Shown: positions 1 through 8,367 of the stretch, piece by piece
Position numbering within the stretch: the stretch's first letter is position 1
Layout: each line of letters opens with the position of its first letter
NCBI GenBank assembly: GCA_027452145.1
Contig: DAIDHB010000310.1
Location: forward strand, 1 to 51,422
Source: Planctomycetales bacterium
Lineage (GTDB): Bacteria > Planctomycetota > Planctomycetia > Isosphaerales > Isosphaeraceae
DNA: 51,422 bases
Direction of reading: 5' to 3'
Notes under the pieces: model-generated
Told to the model about the DNA's origin: nothing
What the model saw: only the letters and a program-made list of their open reading frames with translations
Databases searched by the model: none
Translations under genes and position numbers: made by a program

Positions 1-1
1 G

Positions 2-1336
2 AAGGACCAGGGGCCGGAGCAGGTGGTCAACGTCGCCACCCTGCCGGGCATCCAGAAGGCGAGCCTGGCGATGCCCGACATCCACTGGGGCTACGGGTTC
101 TGCATCGGCGGCGTCGCGGCCACGGATCCCGAGGAGGGAGGCGTGATCTCGCCCGGCGGCGTGGGCTACGACATCAACTGCGGCGTCCGGCTGTTGCGGT
201 CGAACCTGGAATGGAGCGAGGCGAAGGACCGGATCAAGCCGCTGGTCGACCAGCTCTTCCGCGACATCCCCACGGGCGTCGGCCAGAGCGGCAAGTACCT
301 GTTCGACAAGCCGAAGCTGGTTCGCCTGATGGAGCAGGGCTCGGCTTTTGTCGTGAACCAGGGCTGGGGTACCGAGCGCGACCTTGAGTACACCGAGGCC
401 GGCGGCCGGCTCGACGGCGCCGACCCGTCGCGGGTGAGCGATCGGGCCATCCAGCGCGGCTATGATCAGTGCGGCACGCTGGGCTCGGGGAACCACTTCC
501 TTGAGGTCCAGGTCGTCGATCGCATCCACGACGCGGTCGCGGCCGAGGTGATGGGCCTGCACGAGGGGCAGGTCACCGTGCTGATTCATTCGGGCTCGCG
601 TGGGCTGGGGTACCAGGTCTGCGATGACTTCCTCGGGACATTCAAGAACGCGCCCAAGCGCTACGGCTTCACACTACCCGACTGGCAGCTCGCGTGCGCC
701 CCGGTGCGGAGCCCGGAGGGCCAGTCCTACCTGGGGGCGATGCGTGCCGCGGCCAATTTCGCGTGGTGCAACCGGCAGCTTTTGACCCACCAGGCGCGCG
801 AGGTCTTCGCGCGGGTCTTCGGCAAGAGCGCCGAGGACCTCGGGCTGGACCTGGTGTACGACGTCGCGCACAACATCGCCAAGTTCGAGCAGCACACGAT
901 CGGCGGCGGCGGCGATGCGCGACAGGTCTGCGTCCACCGCAAGGGGGCGACGCGCGCCTTCCCGCCCGGCCATCCCGAGATCCCGCCGGCGTATGCCGCG
1001 ATCGGCCAGCCGGTCATCATCCCCGGCAGCATGGGGACGGCGAGCTGGGTGCTCGTCGGCCAGCCCGGCAGCATGGAGCACTCATTCGGCACGACCTGCC
1101 ACGGCGCCGGCCGCATGATGAGCCGGACGGCCGCGGTGAAGCTCGCCGCGGGCCGTCGGATCGACAAGGAGCTCGAGGGCATCGGCATCCTCGCCCGCGC
1201 CCGCGGCTACAAGGGCCTCGCCGAGGAACAGCCGGCGGCGTACAAGGACGTCGATCATGTGGTCGACGTCGTTGACAGGGTCGGCATCTCGCGCAAGGTT
1301 GCCCGGCTGCGGCCGGTGGGGGTCATCAAGGGCTGA
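2..1336 (+). CDS. rtcB: RtcB-type RNA ligase, 5'-truncated by window edge
   Basis: RtcB joins 2',3'-cyclic phosphate (or 3'-phosphate) RNA ends to 5'-OH ends in a GTP- and Mn-dependent reaction. It acts in the cytoplasm in RNA repair and tRNA splicing. The reading frame is open from base 2 upstream of the first GTG at 23 (it reads KDQGPEQVVNVATLPG), so the true start lies outside the window. Seen: MPDIHWGYGF near the N-terminus, the metal-ligand cysteine in GYDINCGVR, GSGNHFLE, IHSGSRGLG, HNIAKFEQH, HRKGATRAFPPGHPE, and near the C-terminus CHGAGRMMSR, which carries the histidine that becomes guanylylated in the family. The widely conserved proline in GYGFPIGG is cysteine here. The visible part covers most of a usual RtcB of about 480 residues. 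It ends with TGA, and the next gene starts 83 bases on with its own ribosome-binding site. Family assignment is secure. Confidence 0.96.
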   Translation, partial: KDQGPEQVVNVATLPGIQKASLAMPDIHWGYGFCIGGVAATDPEEGGVISPGGVGYDINCGVRLLRSNLEWSEAKDRIKPLVDQLFRDIPTGVGQSGKYLFDKPKLVRLMEQGSAFVVNQGWGTERDLEYTEAGGRLDGADPSRVSDRAIQRGYDQCGTLGSGNHFLEVQVVDRIHDAVAAEVMGLHEGQVTVLIHSGSRGLGYQVCDDFLGTFKNAPKRYGFTLPDWQLACAPVRSPEGQSYLGAMRAAANFAWCNRQLLTHQAREVFARVFGKSAEDLGLDLVYDVAHNIAKFEQHTIGGGGDARQVCVHRKGATRAFPPGHPEIPPAYAAIGQPVIIPGSMGTASWVLVGQPGSMEHSFGTTCHGAGRMMSRTAAVKLAAGRRIDKELEGIGILARARGYKGLAEEQPAAYKDVDHVVDVVDRVGISRKVARLRPVGVIKG

Positions 1337-1419
1337 GCCGGTCGCCGAGTTCGGCCGCACTTGCCGGTGGGGCTGGTGGTCGTCAGAATCGACAGGATCC
1401 TAGCTGCCGGAGGAACACA

Positions 1420-2079
1420 ATGAGCGTGGCGACTCTCGCTCCACCCGCCGTCGTAACGCTGGCCGATCTGCTGGAAGCACTCGGCAATATCCCGCCTGAG
1501 CGGATCCGCATGCGGCCGCCGCCTGGGACGGCCACCGAGGACGACGTCATCGCGATCCATGCCAGGGAGAAGAGGCTCTGCGAGCTAGTGGACGGCGTTC
1601 TGGTGGAGAAGCCCATGGGATACGAGGAATCGCGATTGGCCGTCGAGTTGATCGTGATTCTTGGCGTGTTCCTCCGCGAATACGATCTTGGAGCGGTGGC
1701 TGGTCCGGACGGGATGATCAGGCTGGCACCCGGGGTCGTGCGTATCCCGGACGTCTCGTTCGTGCTCTGGGGGCACCTGCCCGAGAAAATCGGACCGATC
1801 CCATCGATGGCGCCGGACCTCGCAATTGAGGTCCTGAGCGAGTCGAACACCCGCGCGGAGATGCAACGCAAGCTCGAGGAGTATTCCTCGGCCGGCGCTC
1901 AACTCGTGTGGTATTTTGACCCAAAGGCGCGGACCGTGACGGTCTATTCGGCTCCCGATCAATTCACGGTCCTGGATGAGTCCGGGACGCTTGATGGTGG
2001 CGACGTACTTCCCGGCCTGCTTATTCCCCTTCGAGAGCTGTTCGAGCGCGTCAGCCAGCGACGAGGTCCGGGCGCTTGA
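1420..2079 (+). CDS. Uma2 family (DUF820) PD-(D/E)XK nuclease-like protein
   Basis: This 219-residue protein belongs to the Uma2/DUF820 family, which has a restriction-endonuclease-like fold and no settled biological role; the family is often present in many copies in planctomycetes and cyanobacteria. Seen: an N-terminal segment rich in Pro and Arg, then the core with VRIPDVSFV (first acidic residue), DLAIEVLSES (the E in IEV) and MQRKLEEYSSAG (the basic residue after it), followed by VWYFDPKARTVTVY and a C-terminal GGDVLPGLLIPL typical of the family. The ATG at 1420 is preceded by a GGAGG at 1409-1413. It sits alone between rtcB and a convergent VOC gene. The base composition looks slightly lower in GC than rtcB. 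Nuclease activity is an inference from the fold only. Confidence 0.9.
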   Translation: MSVATLAPPAVVTLADLLEALGNIPPERIRMRPPPGTATEDDVIAIHAREKRLCELVDGVLVEKPMGYEESRLAVELIVILGVFLREYDLGAVAGPDGMIRLAPGVVRIPDVSFVLWGHLPEKIGPIPSMAPDLAIEVLSESNTRAEMQRKLEEYSSAGAQLVWYFDPKARTVTVYSAPDQFTVLDESGTLDGGDVLPGLLIPLRELFERVSQRRGPGA

Positions 2080-2124
2080 GTGTGAGATATTTGCGGATCG
2101 AGGAGTCCCGGCGCCAGCCAGATC

Positions 2125-2505
2125 CTACGTCCCCAGCGCCCGTCGGCGCCAGACGATCTGACAGCGGTTGCCGCCCGGGTCTCTGAAAAAAGCCGTCTTC
2201 ATCTGGTCGTTGTCCACCAGCGTCTCGGTCTCGAACTCGAAGCCCTTCCGCTCGAGCTCGGCCTTCTTCGCCATGACGTCCTCGACCCAGAAGGCCAGGT
2301 GGCAGACCCAGCGCTGATTGACCTCGGGCGACCCGGCGGGCCGTCCCAGGACCTCGATCGCCATGCCTTCGTCGTCGGCGAGGAAATACCCCGGCGGGTC
2401 GCCGGGACTCTCGACGATCACCCGCAGGCCGAACGTCTCGACATAGAAGTCCTTGAGCGCGGTCGAATCGTCCGAGTAGACCGCAAAGTGCTCGATCTTC
2501 GCCAT
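2125..2505 (-). CDS. VOC (glyoxalase/bleomycin-resistance) family protein
   Basis: A 126-residue single-module vicinal-oxygen-chelate protein. The family includes glyoxalase I, extradiol dioxygenases and fosfomycin or bleomycin resistance proteins, so the substrate cannot be told from sequence. Seen: the opening MAKIEHFAVYSDDSTALKDF with the first metal-ligand-type His, YFLADDEGMAIEVLG in the middle, CHLAFWVEDV with the second His, and the ending FFRDPGGNRCQIVW. An AGGGGAGA-like ribosome-binding site precedes the ATG at 2505. It is transcribed away from Uma2-like 1420-2079 in a tail-to-tail arrangement. It follows the EVE-domain gene on the same strand by 19 bases, so the two probably form a small operon. 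It is likely a cytoplasmic dimer, as is usual for one-module members. Confidence 0.88.
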   Translation of the reverse strand: MAKIEHFAVYSDDSTALKDFYVETFGLRVIVESPGDPPGYFLADDEGMAIEVLGRPAGSPEVNQRWVCHLAFWVEDVMAKKAELERKGFEFETETLVDNDQMKTAFFRDPGGNRCQIVWRRRALGT

Positions 2506-2524
2506 GCGTGCATCTCCCCTGATG

Positions 2525-3001
2525 TCACCGCCGCGACTTCGGCCGCGTCAGCTTCTGGATACGGTCCCACTCGGCCCTCGTCACCGGCTGGATCGACAGC
2601 CGGCTCCCCTTGCGCAGTAGTTCCATCCCGGCCAGCTCGGGGATCTCGCGGAGCGCCGGCAGCCCCAGGGGCGGGTCGATCGCACGCACGGCGCGGATCG
2701 AGACCTGGTACCAGATCGGTGCCTTCGGGTCGCTCTTCGGGTCGTGGTGGTCGGACTTTGGGTCGAACGCCGTTGGATCCGGGTGCCCGGCCTCGACGAC
2801 CTCGGCAATCCCGGCGATGCCCGGCGGATCGGCATTCGAGTGATAGAACAGCACGCCGTCGCCGACCTTCACTTCATCGCGCAGGTAGTTGCGGGCCTGG
2901 TAGTTCCGCACACCGTCCCAGCCGGTCGTCTGGCCGGGCGAGGATTGCAAGTCCTGAAATGAGAACACGTTCGGTTCCGACTTGAACAGCCAGTACGCCA
3001 T
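2525..3001 (-). CDS. EVE domain protein
   Basis: A 158-residue EVE-domain protein, a PUA-like fold related to YTH domains and thought to bind modified bases in DNA or RNA. I chose the ATG at 3001 because the protein then starts MAYWLFKSEPNVFSFQDLQ, the standard N-terminus of this family; an in-frame extension upstream to 3244 is low-complexity and runs through an inverted repeat. Other family marks are WDGVRNYQARNYLRDEVKVGD, VLFYHSNADPPGIAG and a final VTRAEWDRI. It is 19 bases upstream of the VOC gene on the same strand, so co-transcription is likely. The family is often found near restriction-type or RNA-modification genes, but nothing of that kind is adjacent here except the Uma2-like gene across the convergent gap. 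Confidence 0.92.
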   Translation of the reverse strand: MAYWLFKSEPNVFSFQDLQSSPGQTTGWDGVRNYQARNYLRDEVKVGDGVLFYHSNADPPGIAGIAEVVEAGHPDPTAFDPKSDHHDPKSDPKAPIWYQVSIRAVRAIDPPLGLPALREIPELAGMELLRKGSRLSIQPVTRAEWDRIQKLTRPKSRR

Positions 3002-3166
3002 CGGCTCGGAGGGTCCTCGGTCGGGGGCAGGCTCGTCGTCATCCTGGGCGGGCCGGGACGTCGCGCGCCCACAAAGGGTTATACCAGACGGCGGCCCGGC
3101 CGTGCGAGGCGAGGAACCCGTCGGGCTTCTCGAATTGTGCGATGCGGGGACCGGGTCTATATTCAC

Positions 3167-3227
3167 GTCGGTCGGGCGTTCCAGCCTGACTCGTTGGATC
3201 GGAGTCGGGCTGGAAGGCCCGACCGAC
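3167..3227. repeat. long imperfect inverted repeat (26-base arms)
   Basis: Left arm 3167-3192 and right arm 3202-3227 are reverse complements at 24 of 26 positions, with a 9-base loop. The core of the right arm is GGCTGGAAGGCCCGACCGAC. It lies between the EVE gene and the YfhO-like gene, 28 bases before the latter's start. I recognise the core from memory as similar to interspersed repeats in planctomycete intergenic DNA, which needs a genome search to confirm. Confidence 0.75.
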
Positions 3228-3255
3228 GGAACCACACCGCGCACGGAGGCGATCG

Positions 3256-5562
3256 GTGGCGAACCGGGCTCGCGAGACGCTGGCCTTTGCCCTCGTGCTC
3301 GGCACGCTGATCGCGGCGTTCTTCCACGAGTCGCTGCTGGGCGGCAAGGTGCTGAGTCCGGCGGACGTCCTGCTGGTCTCGGCGAGCTTCCGCGACGAGG
3401 GAATCGCCGCGGACTATGAGCCGGCGAACCGGCTTCTGATGGACCCGGTGCTCCAGTTCCAGCCGTGGCTGGAGTTCAACCGGGCGATGCTGCGCTCGGG
3501 GCGGTTGCCGCTGTGGAATCCGTACGCCGGCTGCGGGGCGCCTCATCTCGCCAACGGCCAGAGCGCGGTGTTCGACCCGTTTCACCTGCTGGCGTACCTC
3601 GGGCGGCTCCCGGAGGCGTACGCCTGGATCGCCGCCGGCCGGCTGTTCGTCGCCGGGCTCGGGATGTTCCTGCTCGCCCGGTCGTGGGGCCTGAGATTCT
3701 GGGGGCGGTGGTTCGCGGGGCTGTTGTACCCGTTCACCGGGTTCCTGGTCGTCTGGCTGCTCTTTCCGGTGACGTCGGTGGCGGTCTGGATGCCGTGGCT
3801 GTTCCTGGCGGTCGACCGGGTGTTCGCGGCGCCCGGGGGTCGTTCGTCGGGAACGCTCGCCGCCGCGACGGCCCTGGTCGTGTTCGGAGGTCACATCCAG
3901 ACGAGCGCGCACGTGCTGCTGGCGGCCGGTGTTTATGCGGCCTGGCGGTGGACCTCGCGGGCGATCGGCGAGTTCGATCGGGGCCGGGTGGCGAGGGCGT
4001 GGGCATTCGGGACAGCACTGGGGCTGGGACTGGCCGCGGTTCAGGTGATCCCGCTCGCCGCTTATCTCTCGCGGAGTCCGGTCTGGGGCGAACGGCGGCG
4101 CGAGGCACCGCCGTGGTGGTCGATCGCCCGGCCGCGGATCCTGGACGCGGTCTGCACCGCGCTGCCATACGCATACGGGAGCCAGCGGCGAGGGCATCCG
4201 AACCTCGCCCGTGCGCTGGGGGTGCACAACCTGAATGAGTCGGCGGGCGGTTACGCCGGGCTGGCAGCCCTGGTGTGGCTAACCCCGCTGGCATGGCGGG
4301 TCCGGCGACGGTCGCCGCGGGTGGCGTTCCTGGCGGCGCTGGCGGGGTTTGGGGCGTTGGGGGCTTTTGCGCTGCCGCCGGTTGACAACATCCTCCGCGC
4401 CTGCCCGGTGCTCGGCGTGACGGACAACCGGCGGCTGTCGCTCTGGGTCGCCTTCGGCCTGACGATGCTCGGAGGGATCGGCCTGGACCACGTGGGGCGG
4501 ACCCGGCGGCTCGGACGGCGATGGCTCGCCGCCTGGCTCGTCGCCGCGGCCGGACTCGCGACGATCGCCGTGGTGATCCCGATGATCGAGCCGGCCCTGC
4601 ACGAGCGTGCGATGGCCCACCATCGCCGGTCGCCGGCGGATGCCGACGGCTCGCTCGCCGCTGCCCGAGCCGAGAGGCACGTCCGGGCGGCCGTCGAGTT
4701 CCTGCCGCGCTACTACGGCCTGGCGGCGGCCGACCTCGTCCTGATCGCCGCCCTGGCGGTCGCGGCGCGTGGGCGGCGTCGGGGCCGGTCGGGCGTTGCC
4801 CCGGCCGTCGTCGTGCTGGGCCTCGCCGAGATATTCGCCTTCGGTATGGGGCTGAACCCGGCCATCGACCGCGATCGGCATCGCGCGGAATCGCCCGTGA
4901 TCGCCCGCCTTCGAGGGCGGCTGGGCCCCGGCATGCGGGCGATCGGCGTGGGCGAGGAACTGCCGCCGAACGTCCTGATGCGGTACGGGCTGGCCGACCC
5001 GCGCAACTACGATTCGGTCGAGCTGGAGATCGCCGTCGCATGGCTCGATCCGGTCTTCGAGCCGTCGCCCGCCTCTCGAAGCAGCCGGCGCGACGTGACC
5101 TGGACCTCGGCGGCCGGCGCGCTCGACCGCCTGCGGGATTCCTGCGTCGGGGCGGTCGTCGGGGGCACGCCGCCGCCGCCCGGGGCGTTCGAGCGAGTCG
5201 AGCGCGTCGGCCCTGCCTGGATCGCCTGGATCGACCCGGCGCCGTGGGCCTCGCTCGGCTCGAAAACGGCCGAAATCTCCTGGCTTCGGCGTCCCGGATC
5301 GGCGATCGTGCGCGTCCGGCTCGACGCCCCGGACCGCCTGGTGATCCGCGAAACATTCGCCCCGGGCTGGGCCGCGCGGCTCGACGGCCGCCCGGTCCGG
5401 ATCGAGCCTGGCCCGGGGGCTTTCGGCAGCCTCGAAATCGGGTCGGGCGAACATACAATCGAATGGTTTTATCAGCCGAATGAAGTGCGCATCGGCCTGG
5501 CGATCTCGTCATTCGCCGCGCTAGCGTGGATTCTCGCCTTGACAGGAATCGGCCGAAAATGA
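3256..5562 (+). CDS. YfhO-like polytopic membrane protein
   Basis: A 768-residue integral membrane protein of the bacterial YfhO type (a GT-C-like fold used in sugar transfer onto cell-envelope polymers in Firmicutes). Seen: an N-terminal transmembrane segment, then LSPADVLL and DPVLQFQPWLEFNRAMLRSG with PLWNPYAGCGAPHLANGQSA, which mark this family. About ten further hydrophobic segments follow, and then a soluble C-terminal domain (residues from about 560) of the small beta-sandwich type seen in YfhO (IRETFAPGWAARLDGRPV, IEWFYQP). The final residues form another transmembrane segment. The start is GTG 3256, with GGAGG at about 3245. A long inverted repeat lies just upstream. The transfer reaction and the substrate are not known; the family name is firm, the enzyme activity is an inference. 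Confidence 0.85.
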   Translation: MANRARETLAFALVLGTLIAAFFHESLLGGKVLSPADVLLVSASFRDEGIAADYEPANRLLMDPVLQFQPWLEFNRAMLRSGRLPLWNPYAGCGAPHLANGQSAVFDPFHLLAYLGRLPEAYAWIAAGRLFVAGLGMFLLARSWGLRFWGRWFAGLLYPFTGFLVVWLLFPVTSVAVWMPWLFLAVDRVFAAPGGRSSGTLAAATALVVFGGHIQTSAHVLLAAGVYAAWRWTSRAIGEFDRGRVARAWAFGTALGLGLAAVQVIPLAAYLSRSPVWGERRREAPPWWSIARPRILDAVCTALPYAYGSQRRGHPNLARALGVHNLNESAGGYAGLAALVWLTPLAWRVRRRSPRVAFLAALAGFGALGAFALPPVDNILRACPVLGVTDNRRLSLWVAFGLTMLGGIGLDHVGRTRRLGRRWLAAWLVAAAGLATIAVVIPMIEPALHERAMAHHRRSPADADGSLAAARAERHVRAAVEFLPRYYGLAAADLVLIAALAVAARGRRRGRSGVAPAVVVLGLAEIFAFGMGLNPAIDRDRHRAESPVIARLRGRLGPGMRAIGVGEELPPNVLMRYGLADPRNYDSVELEIAVAWLDPVFEPSPASRSSRRDVTWTSAAGALDRLRDSCVGAVVGGTPPPPGAFERVERVGPAWIAWIDPAPWASLGSKTAEISWLRRPGSAIVRVRLDAPDRLVIRETFAPGWAARLDGRPVRIEPGPGAFGSLEIGSGEHTIEWFYQPNEVRIGLAISSFAALAWILALTGIGRK

Positions 5563-5588
5563 ATTCCTGGAATAACCCGGGGAGGGGC

Positions 5589-5618
5589 TTGGACGGACCT
5601 GAGCCGCCGAGTTAGAAT
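5589..5618 (+). promoter_or_regulatory. possible housekeeping promoter for the 5680 gene
   Basis: TTGGAC at 5589-5594 and TAGAAT at 5613-5618 with an 18-base spacer lie 62 bases upstream of the ATG at 5680. The match is by eye to the sigma-70 consensus. Confidence 0.35.
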
Positions 5619-5679
5619 CGGGCTTATCAACCTCTTCCGGACTCGATGACCGGCTCATCAAACTGAGGATGAATCGCTG

Positions 5680-5988
5680 ATGGTCCACTTCACGTGCGAT
5701 CTCTGTGGAAAGGATTTGAGCAACCCGGGGGACGGCCGATACGTGGTCAGGATCGAGGCGTTCCCGGGATTCGACCCGACGGAGATCCGGGAGGATGACC
5801 TGGACGATGATCCGATGGAAGCGGTCGCTCAGATCCTCCAGCGAGACGAGGCACTCCTATCCGAAGACCTCGCCGCCCCGCTCAACAAGGGTTTTCGCTT
5901 CGATCTCTGCCCCTCGTGCCATCGCAAATTCGTGAAGGATCCGCTGGGCAAGGACGCGATCCGGTCCTTCAATTTCAGCAAGAACTGA
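5680..5988 (+). CDS. small zinc-ribbon-like conserved protein
   Basis: A 102-residue protein with no annotated function that I recognise. It opens MVHFTCDLCGKDLSNPGDGRY and closes with DLCPSCHRKFVKDPLG, giving two CxxC pairs that could clamp one zinc ion, with an acidic middle section (EIREDDLDDDPMEAV) between them. Such two-knuckle proteins occur widely in planctomycetes as short single-gene units. It is preceded by a possible promoter at 5589-5618 and by AACTGAGGATG, a weak ribosome-binding site. It has its own leader and is not obviously in an operon. Zinc binding is inferred from the cysteines; a role in protein or nucleic-acid contact would be a guess. Confidence 0.8.
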   Translation: MVHFTCDLCGKDLSNPGDGRYVVRIEAFPGFDPTEIREDDLDDDPMEAVAQILQRDEALLSEDLAAPLNKGFRFDLCPSCHRKFVKDPLGKDAIRSFNFSKN

Positions 5989-6596
5989 GCCCGCGCCCGG
6001 GCCGACGCCCCCGGGCGCCCCGTCGTTAAGAAGCTCTCTTCCATCGTCCGTGTTCGTATCTGCAACGGTGCCTTCTCAACACGGACAGATGTCCCAGAGG
6101 TGTCGATCCGGGGTTCGCCGGTCGGTCAGCCGCGGCGAGGGGAGGGCCGGGATGCGGCAAGAGCCTGCCGCTCGGATCGGGAGGGAGCATGGCACCTCCC
6201 CGGCTGGCCGGGATGCGGAACAATTCCGGCCGGACCTCTTCCAGGATCGTCATTCGCCGGGCCCCTGGGCCGGCAGCGAATGATCCGGGCACGATGTCTC
6301 GCCTGGAGACGCGGAGATCGCGGAGTGTCCCGGCGAGCCGGAAATCTCCGTCGCCCGGGCGGCTGGGGCCTTTCGGGTTCCTCTCCGCGCCCTCCGCGGC
6401 CCCGAGTGAGACGGGATTCTCGGCCAGGGCGGCGGCCATGGCGTTGGCGAGGGGCGACGAGATTCAACCCCTCCCTCGTGCGAGCCGGAAGCGCCAGCGA
6501 GTGAATCCCGGCGGGAATGGGTCATGCACTCGCTGACGCGTCGAGCTCGTAGTCCCCGCCGGGCCGGATCGGGTGCGGCATCCTACGCCGGTTGCC
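5989..6596. other. 608-base intergenic stretch without a convincing gene
   Basis: This lies between the small zinc-ribbon-like gene and the 3' end of the kinase gene. Open frames on both strands are low-complexity, Arg/Pro/Gly-rich and overlap one another, so I see no gene. The right part holds an inverted repeat (6481-6549). Confidence 0.6.
6481..6549. repeat. REP-like imperfect inverted repeat
   Basis: Left arm 6481-6503 and right arm 6527-6549 are complementary at 19 of 23 positions around a 23-base loop; the innermost part of the stem pairs CAGCGAGTG with CACTCGCTG. It is downstream of the minus-strand kinase gene and could form a hairpin in its 3' untranslated RNA, though no U-run follows. 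The core resembles interspersed repeats I associate with planctomycete intergenic DNA (recollection only). Confidence 0.6.
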
Positions 6597-7916
6597 TCAG
6601 TGCGCCACGACGAGGATCACGTTGGTGATGACCGAGACCAGCAGCAATGTCGAGATCGCGGCGATGATGACGTTGCGGTTGTTGACGTAGGAGGCCATCT
6701 CGATCATCTGCTCCTCGGAGGCGCCTCCGGACGCCCCGCCATAGAGGCTGCCATCGGCCTCGCCCTCGGCCAGCCCTTGCAGGGCGTCGAGCTTCTGGCC
6801 GGCGATCATCGGGCTCTCGTCGCGCATCAGGCATTTCAGGTCGAGGATCAGGTCGTCGGGCGACTGGTACCGATGCTCGCGATTCTTGGCCATCATGGTC
6901 TCGACGACCATACCCAGGCCGCCGGAGAGGCTGGTATTGAGGTGGTCGGGCGGGACGATGGCGACGTTCGTATCCACGTGCTTCCGCATCACCTCGTTGG
7001 GCGTCTCGCCGCTGTAGGGCACCCGCCCGGTCACCATGTGATAGAGCGTCGCGCCCAGGCTGTAGATGTCGGCGCGGATGTCGATGTTCGTCTGGCCGCG
7101 GACCTGCTCGGGGCTGATGTAATAGGGGGTGCCGATGGCCATGCCGGCCTCGGAGAGCCCCCACTTCTCGTCGTCGGTGATCCGCGCCAGCCCCAGGTCG
7201 GCCAGCTTGATCCCGCCTTCCTTCGTCAGGATCACGTTCTCGGGTTTGACGTCCCGGTGGATCAGCCCGCGGGAGTGCGCGTGCTTGAGCGCCTCGGCGA
7301 CGGCCACGACGATCCGCAGCGCCTCCTTCTCGTCGAACGTCTTGTGCTTGTCCAGCCGATCCTTGATCGTCTCGCCCTCGACGTACTCCATCACGAAGAA
7401 ATAATGGCCGTCGACCTCGCCGGCGTCGATTGCGTTCACGATATTATTATGGGATAAGCGCGCGGCGATCTTGGCCTCGCGTTCGAATCGCTTGATGAAT
7501 TCCTTGTTCTGGGCGAGGGTGTCGAGCAGGATCTTGATGGCGACGACGCGGTCGACGCTCATCTGCTTGGCCTTGTACACGACGCCCATCGACCCCTTGC
7601 CGATCTTGGAGATCACCTGGTAGCCGGGGATCTGGAATTTCTTCGTCGTCTCGCCGGCTTCCTGGAGCAGCCGGACCATCTGGCTGCGGGTCAGGACGCG
7701 CGATTCGACCATGATTTCCAGCAGGCTCTTGGAGACCTCGGCGTCCTTCGCGGCCATCTGGGTGCGCCGGGTCTTGCACGCCTCGATCTCGGCGGCCGTC
7801 GCGAGCCCGCGGCGGAGGATCGACTTCTCGAGCTGGGATTCGTCGAGCCCCGAGAACCCGCGCGGATCCTTGCCGGTGCTGGACGTGCTGGGGGTACTCT
7901 CGACCGGAGTGGCCAT
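6597..7916 (-). CDS. membrane-anchored Ser/Thr protein kinase (Hanks type)
   Basis: A 439-residue eukaryotic-type kinase. The N-terminal 90 residues are helical and charged and not part of the catalytic fold. The kinase domain spans about residues 98-385: glycine loop IGKGSMGVVYKA (105-116), the ATP lysine in VAIKIL (K128), HRDVKPENVIL with catalytic D222, and SPEQ at 268-271. The metal-binding motif reads DLG (240-242) rather than DFG, a change tolerated in many bacterial kinases. A linker of Gly and Ser residues leads to a single C-terminal membrane segment (about 415-436) with almost nothing after it, so the kinase faces the cytoplasm as a tail-anchored protein with no external sensor domain. 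The start ATG 7916 has GGAGGAG upstream, and a promoter candidate lies at 8066-8095. Substrates are unknown. Confidence 0.95.
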   Translation of the reverse strand: MATPVESTPSTSSTGKDPRGFSGLDESQLEKSILRRGLATAAEIEACKTRRTQMAAKDAEVSKSLLEIMVESRVLTRSQMVRLLQEAGETTKKFQIPGYQVISKIGKGSMGVVYKAKQMSVDRVVAIKILLDTLAQNKEFIKRFEREAKIAARLSHNNIVNAIDAGEVDGHYFFVMEYVEGETIKDRLDKHKTFDEKEALRIVVAVAEALKHAHSRGLIHRDVKPENVILTKEGGIKLADLGLARITDDEKWGLSEAGMAIGTPYYISPEQVRGQTNIDIRADIYSLGATLYHMVTGRVPYSGETPNEVMRKHVDTNVAIVPPDHLNTSLSGGLGMVVETMMAKNREHRYQSPDDLILDLKCLMRDESPMIAGQKLDALQGLAEGEADGSLYGGASGGASEEQMIEMASYVNNRNVIIAAISTLLLVSVITNVILVVAH

Positions 7917-8065
7917 GAAGCCGTCTCCTCCAGGGGCCTGACTTCGCGATGTGGTGAAGGACGATCGAAGGAGAATCGTAACCGAGAAACCGGCCGGCCG
8001 CCGCGCCCGGGCGGAGCCGCCCCTTGGCGATGCGATTTCGATGTCGGCGCCGGCCCAGGACCATC

Positions 8066-8095
8066 AAATTAGGACCATGGCAAGCGGGTTGTCAA
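8066..8095 (-). promoter_or_regulatory. possible promoter for the kinase gene
   Basis: On the minus strand, TTGACA (8095-8090) and TAATTT (8071-8066) are separated by 18 bases. The perfect -35 hexamer is unusual in this GC-rich DNA. It lies about 150 bases upstream of the kinase start. Confidence 0.4.
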
Positions 8096-8239
8096 CGCAA
8101 ATCCCGATCAGGACACTCGATGATGCCGATCCCCGCAGTCCGTCCCGGTGCGGGACCAGGGGACGATGCCCGGTTCGACGGGTCTTCTGCTCGGGCTCTT
8201 CCCCTCCGGCTGCGTCGATTCCGTCCGGCGCCTGGCGGC

Positions 8240-8268
8240 TTGAGGGCCGCCCGGGCGCCGGTTATGAT
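8240..8268 (+). promoter_or_regulatory. possible promoter for the dehydrogenase gene
   Basis: TTGAGG at 8240-8245, a 17-base spacer and TATGAT at 8263-8268 lie about 100 bases before the TTG start at 8368. The TATGAT -10 recurs at other starts in the window. Confidence 0.4.
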
Positions 8269-8367
8269 CGGTTTCTCTCATCATACGGCGCGCGGGCCGG
8301 CCGGTGACGCCCGGCCGGAGGATCCGCGCGGTCGGATTGCAGCGGTCATGACGGAAGGGGAGCGGCC

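Larger units (their letters stand above)
7917..8367. other. 451-base divergent intergenic region
   Basis: This separates the minus-strand kinase from the plus-strand dehydrogenase. No gene is supported. It holds one promoter candidate for each direction (8066-8095 minus, 8240-8268 plus), which do not overlap. Leaders are about 140 and 95 bases. Confidence 0.55.
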
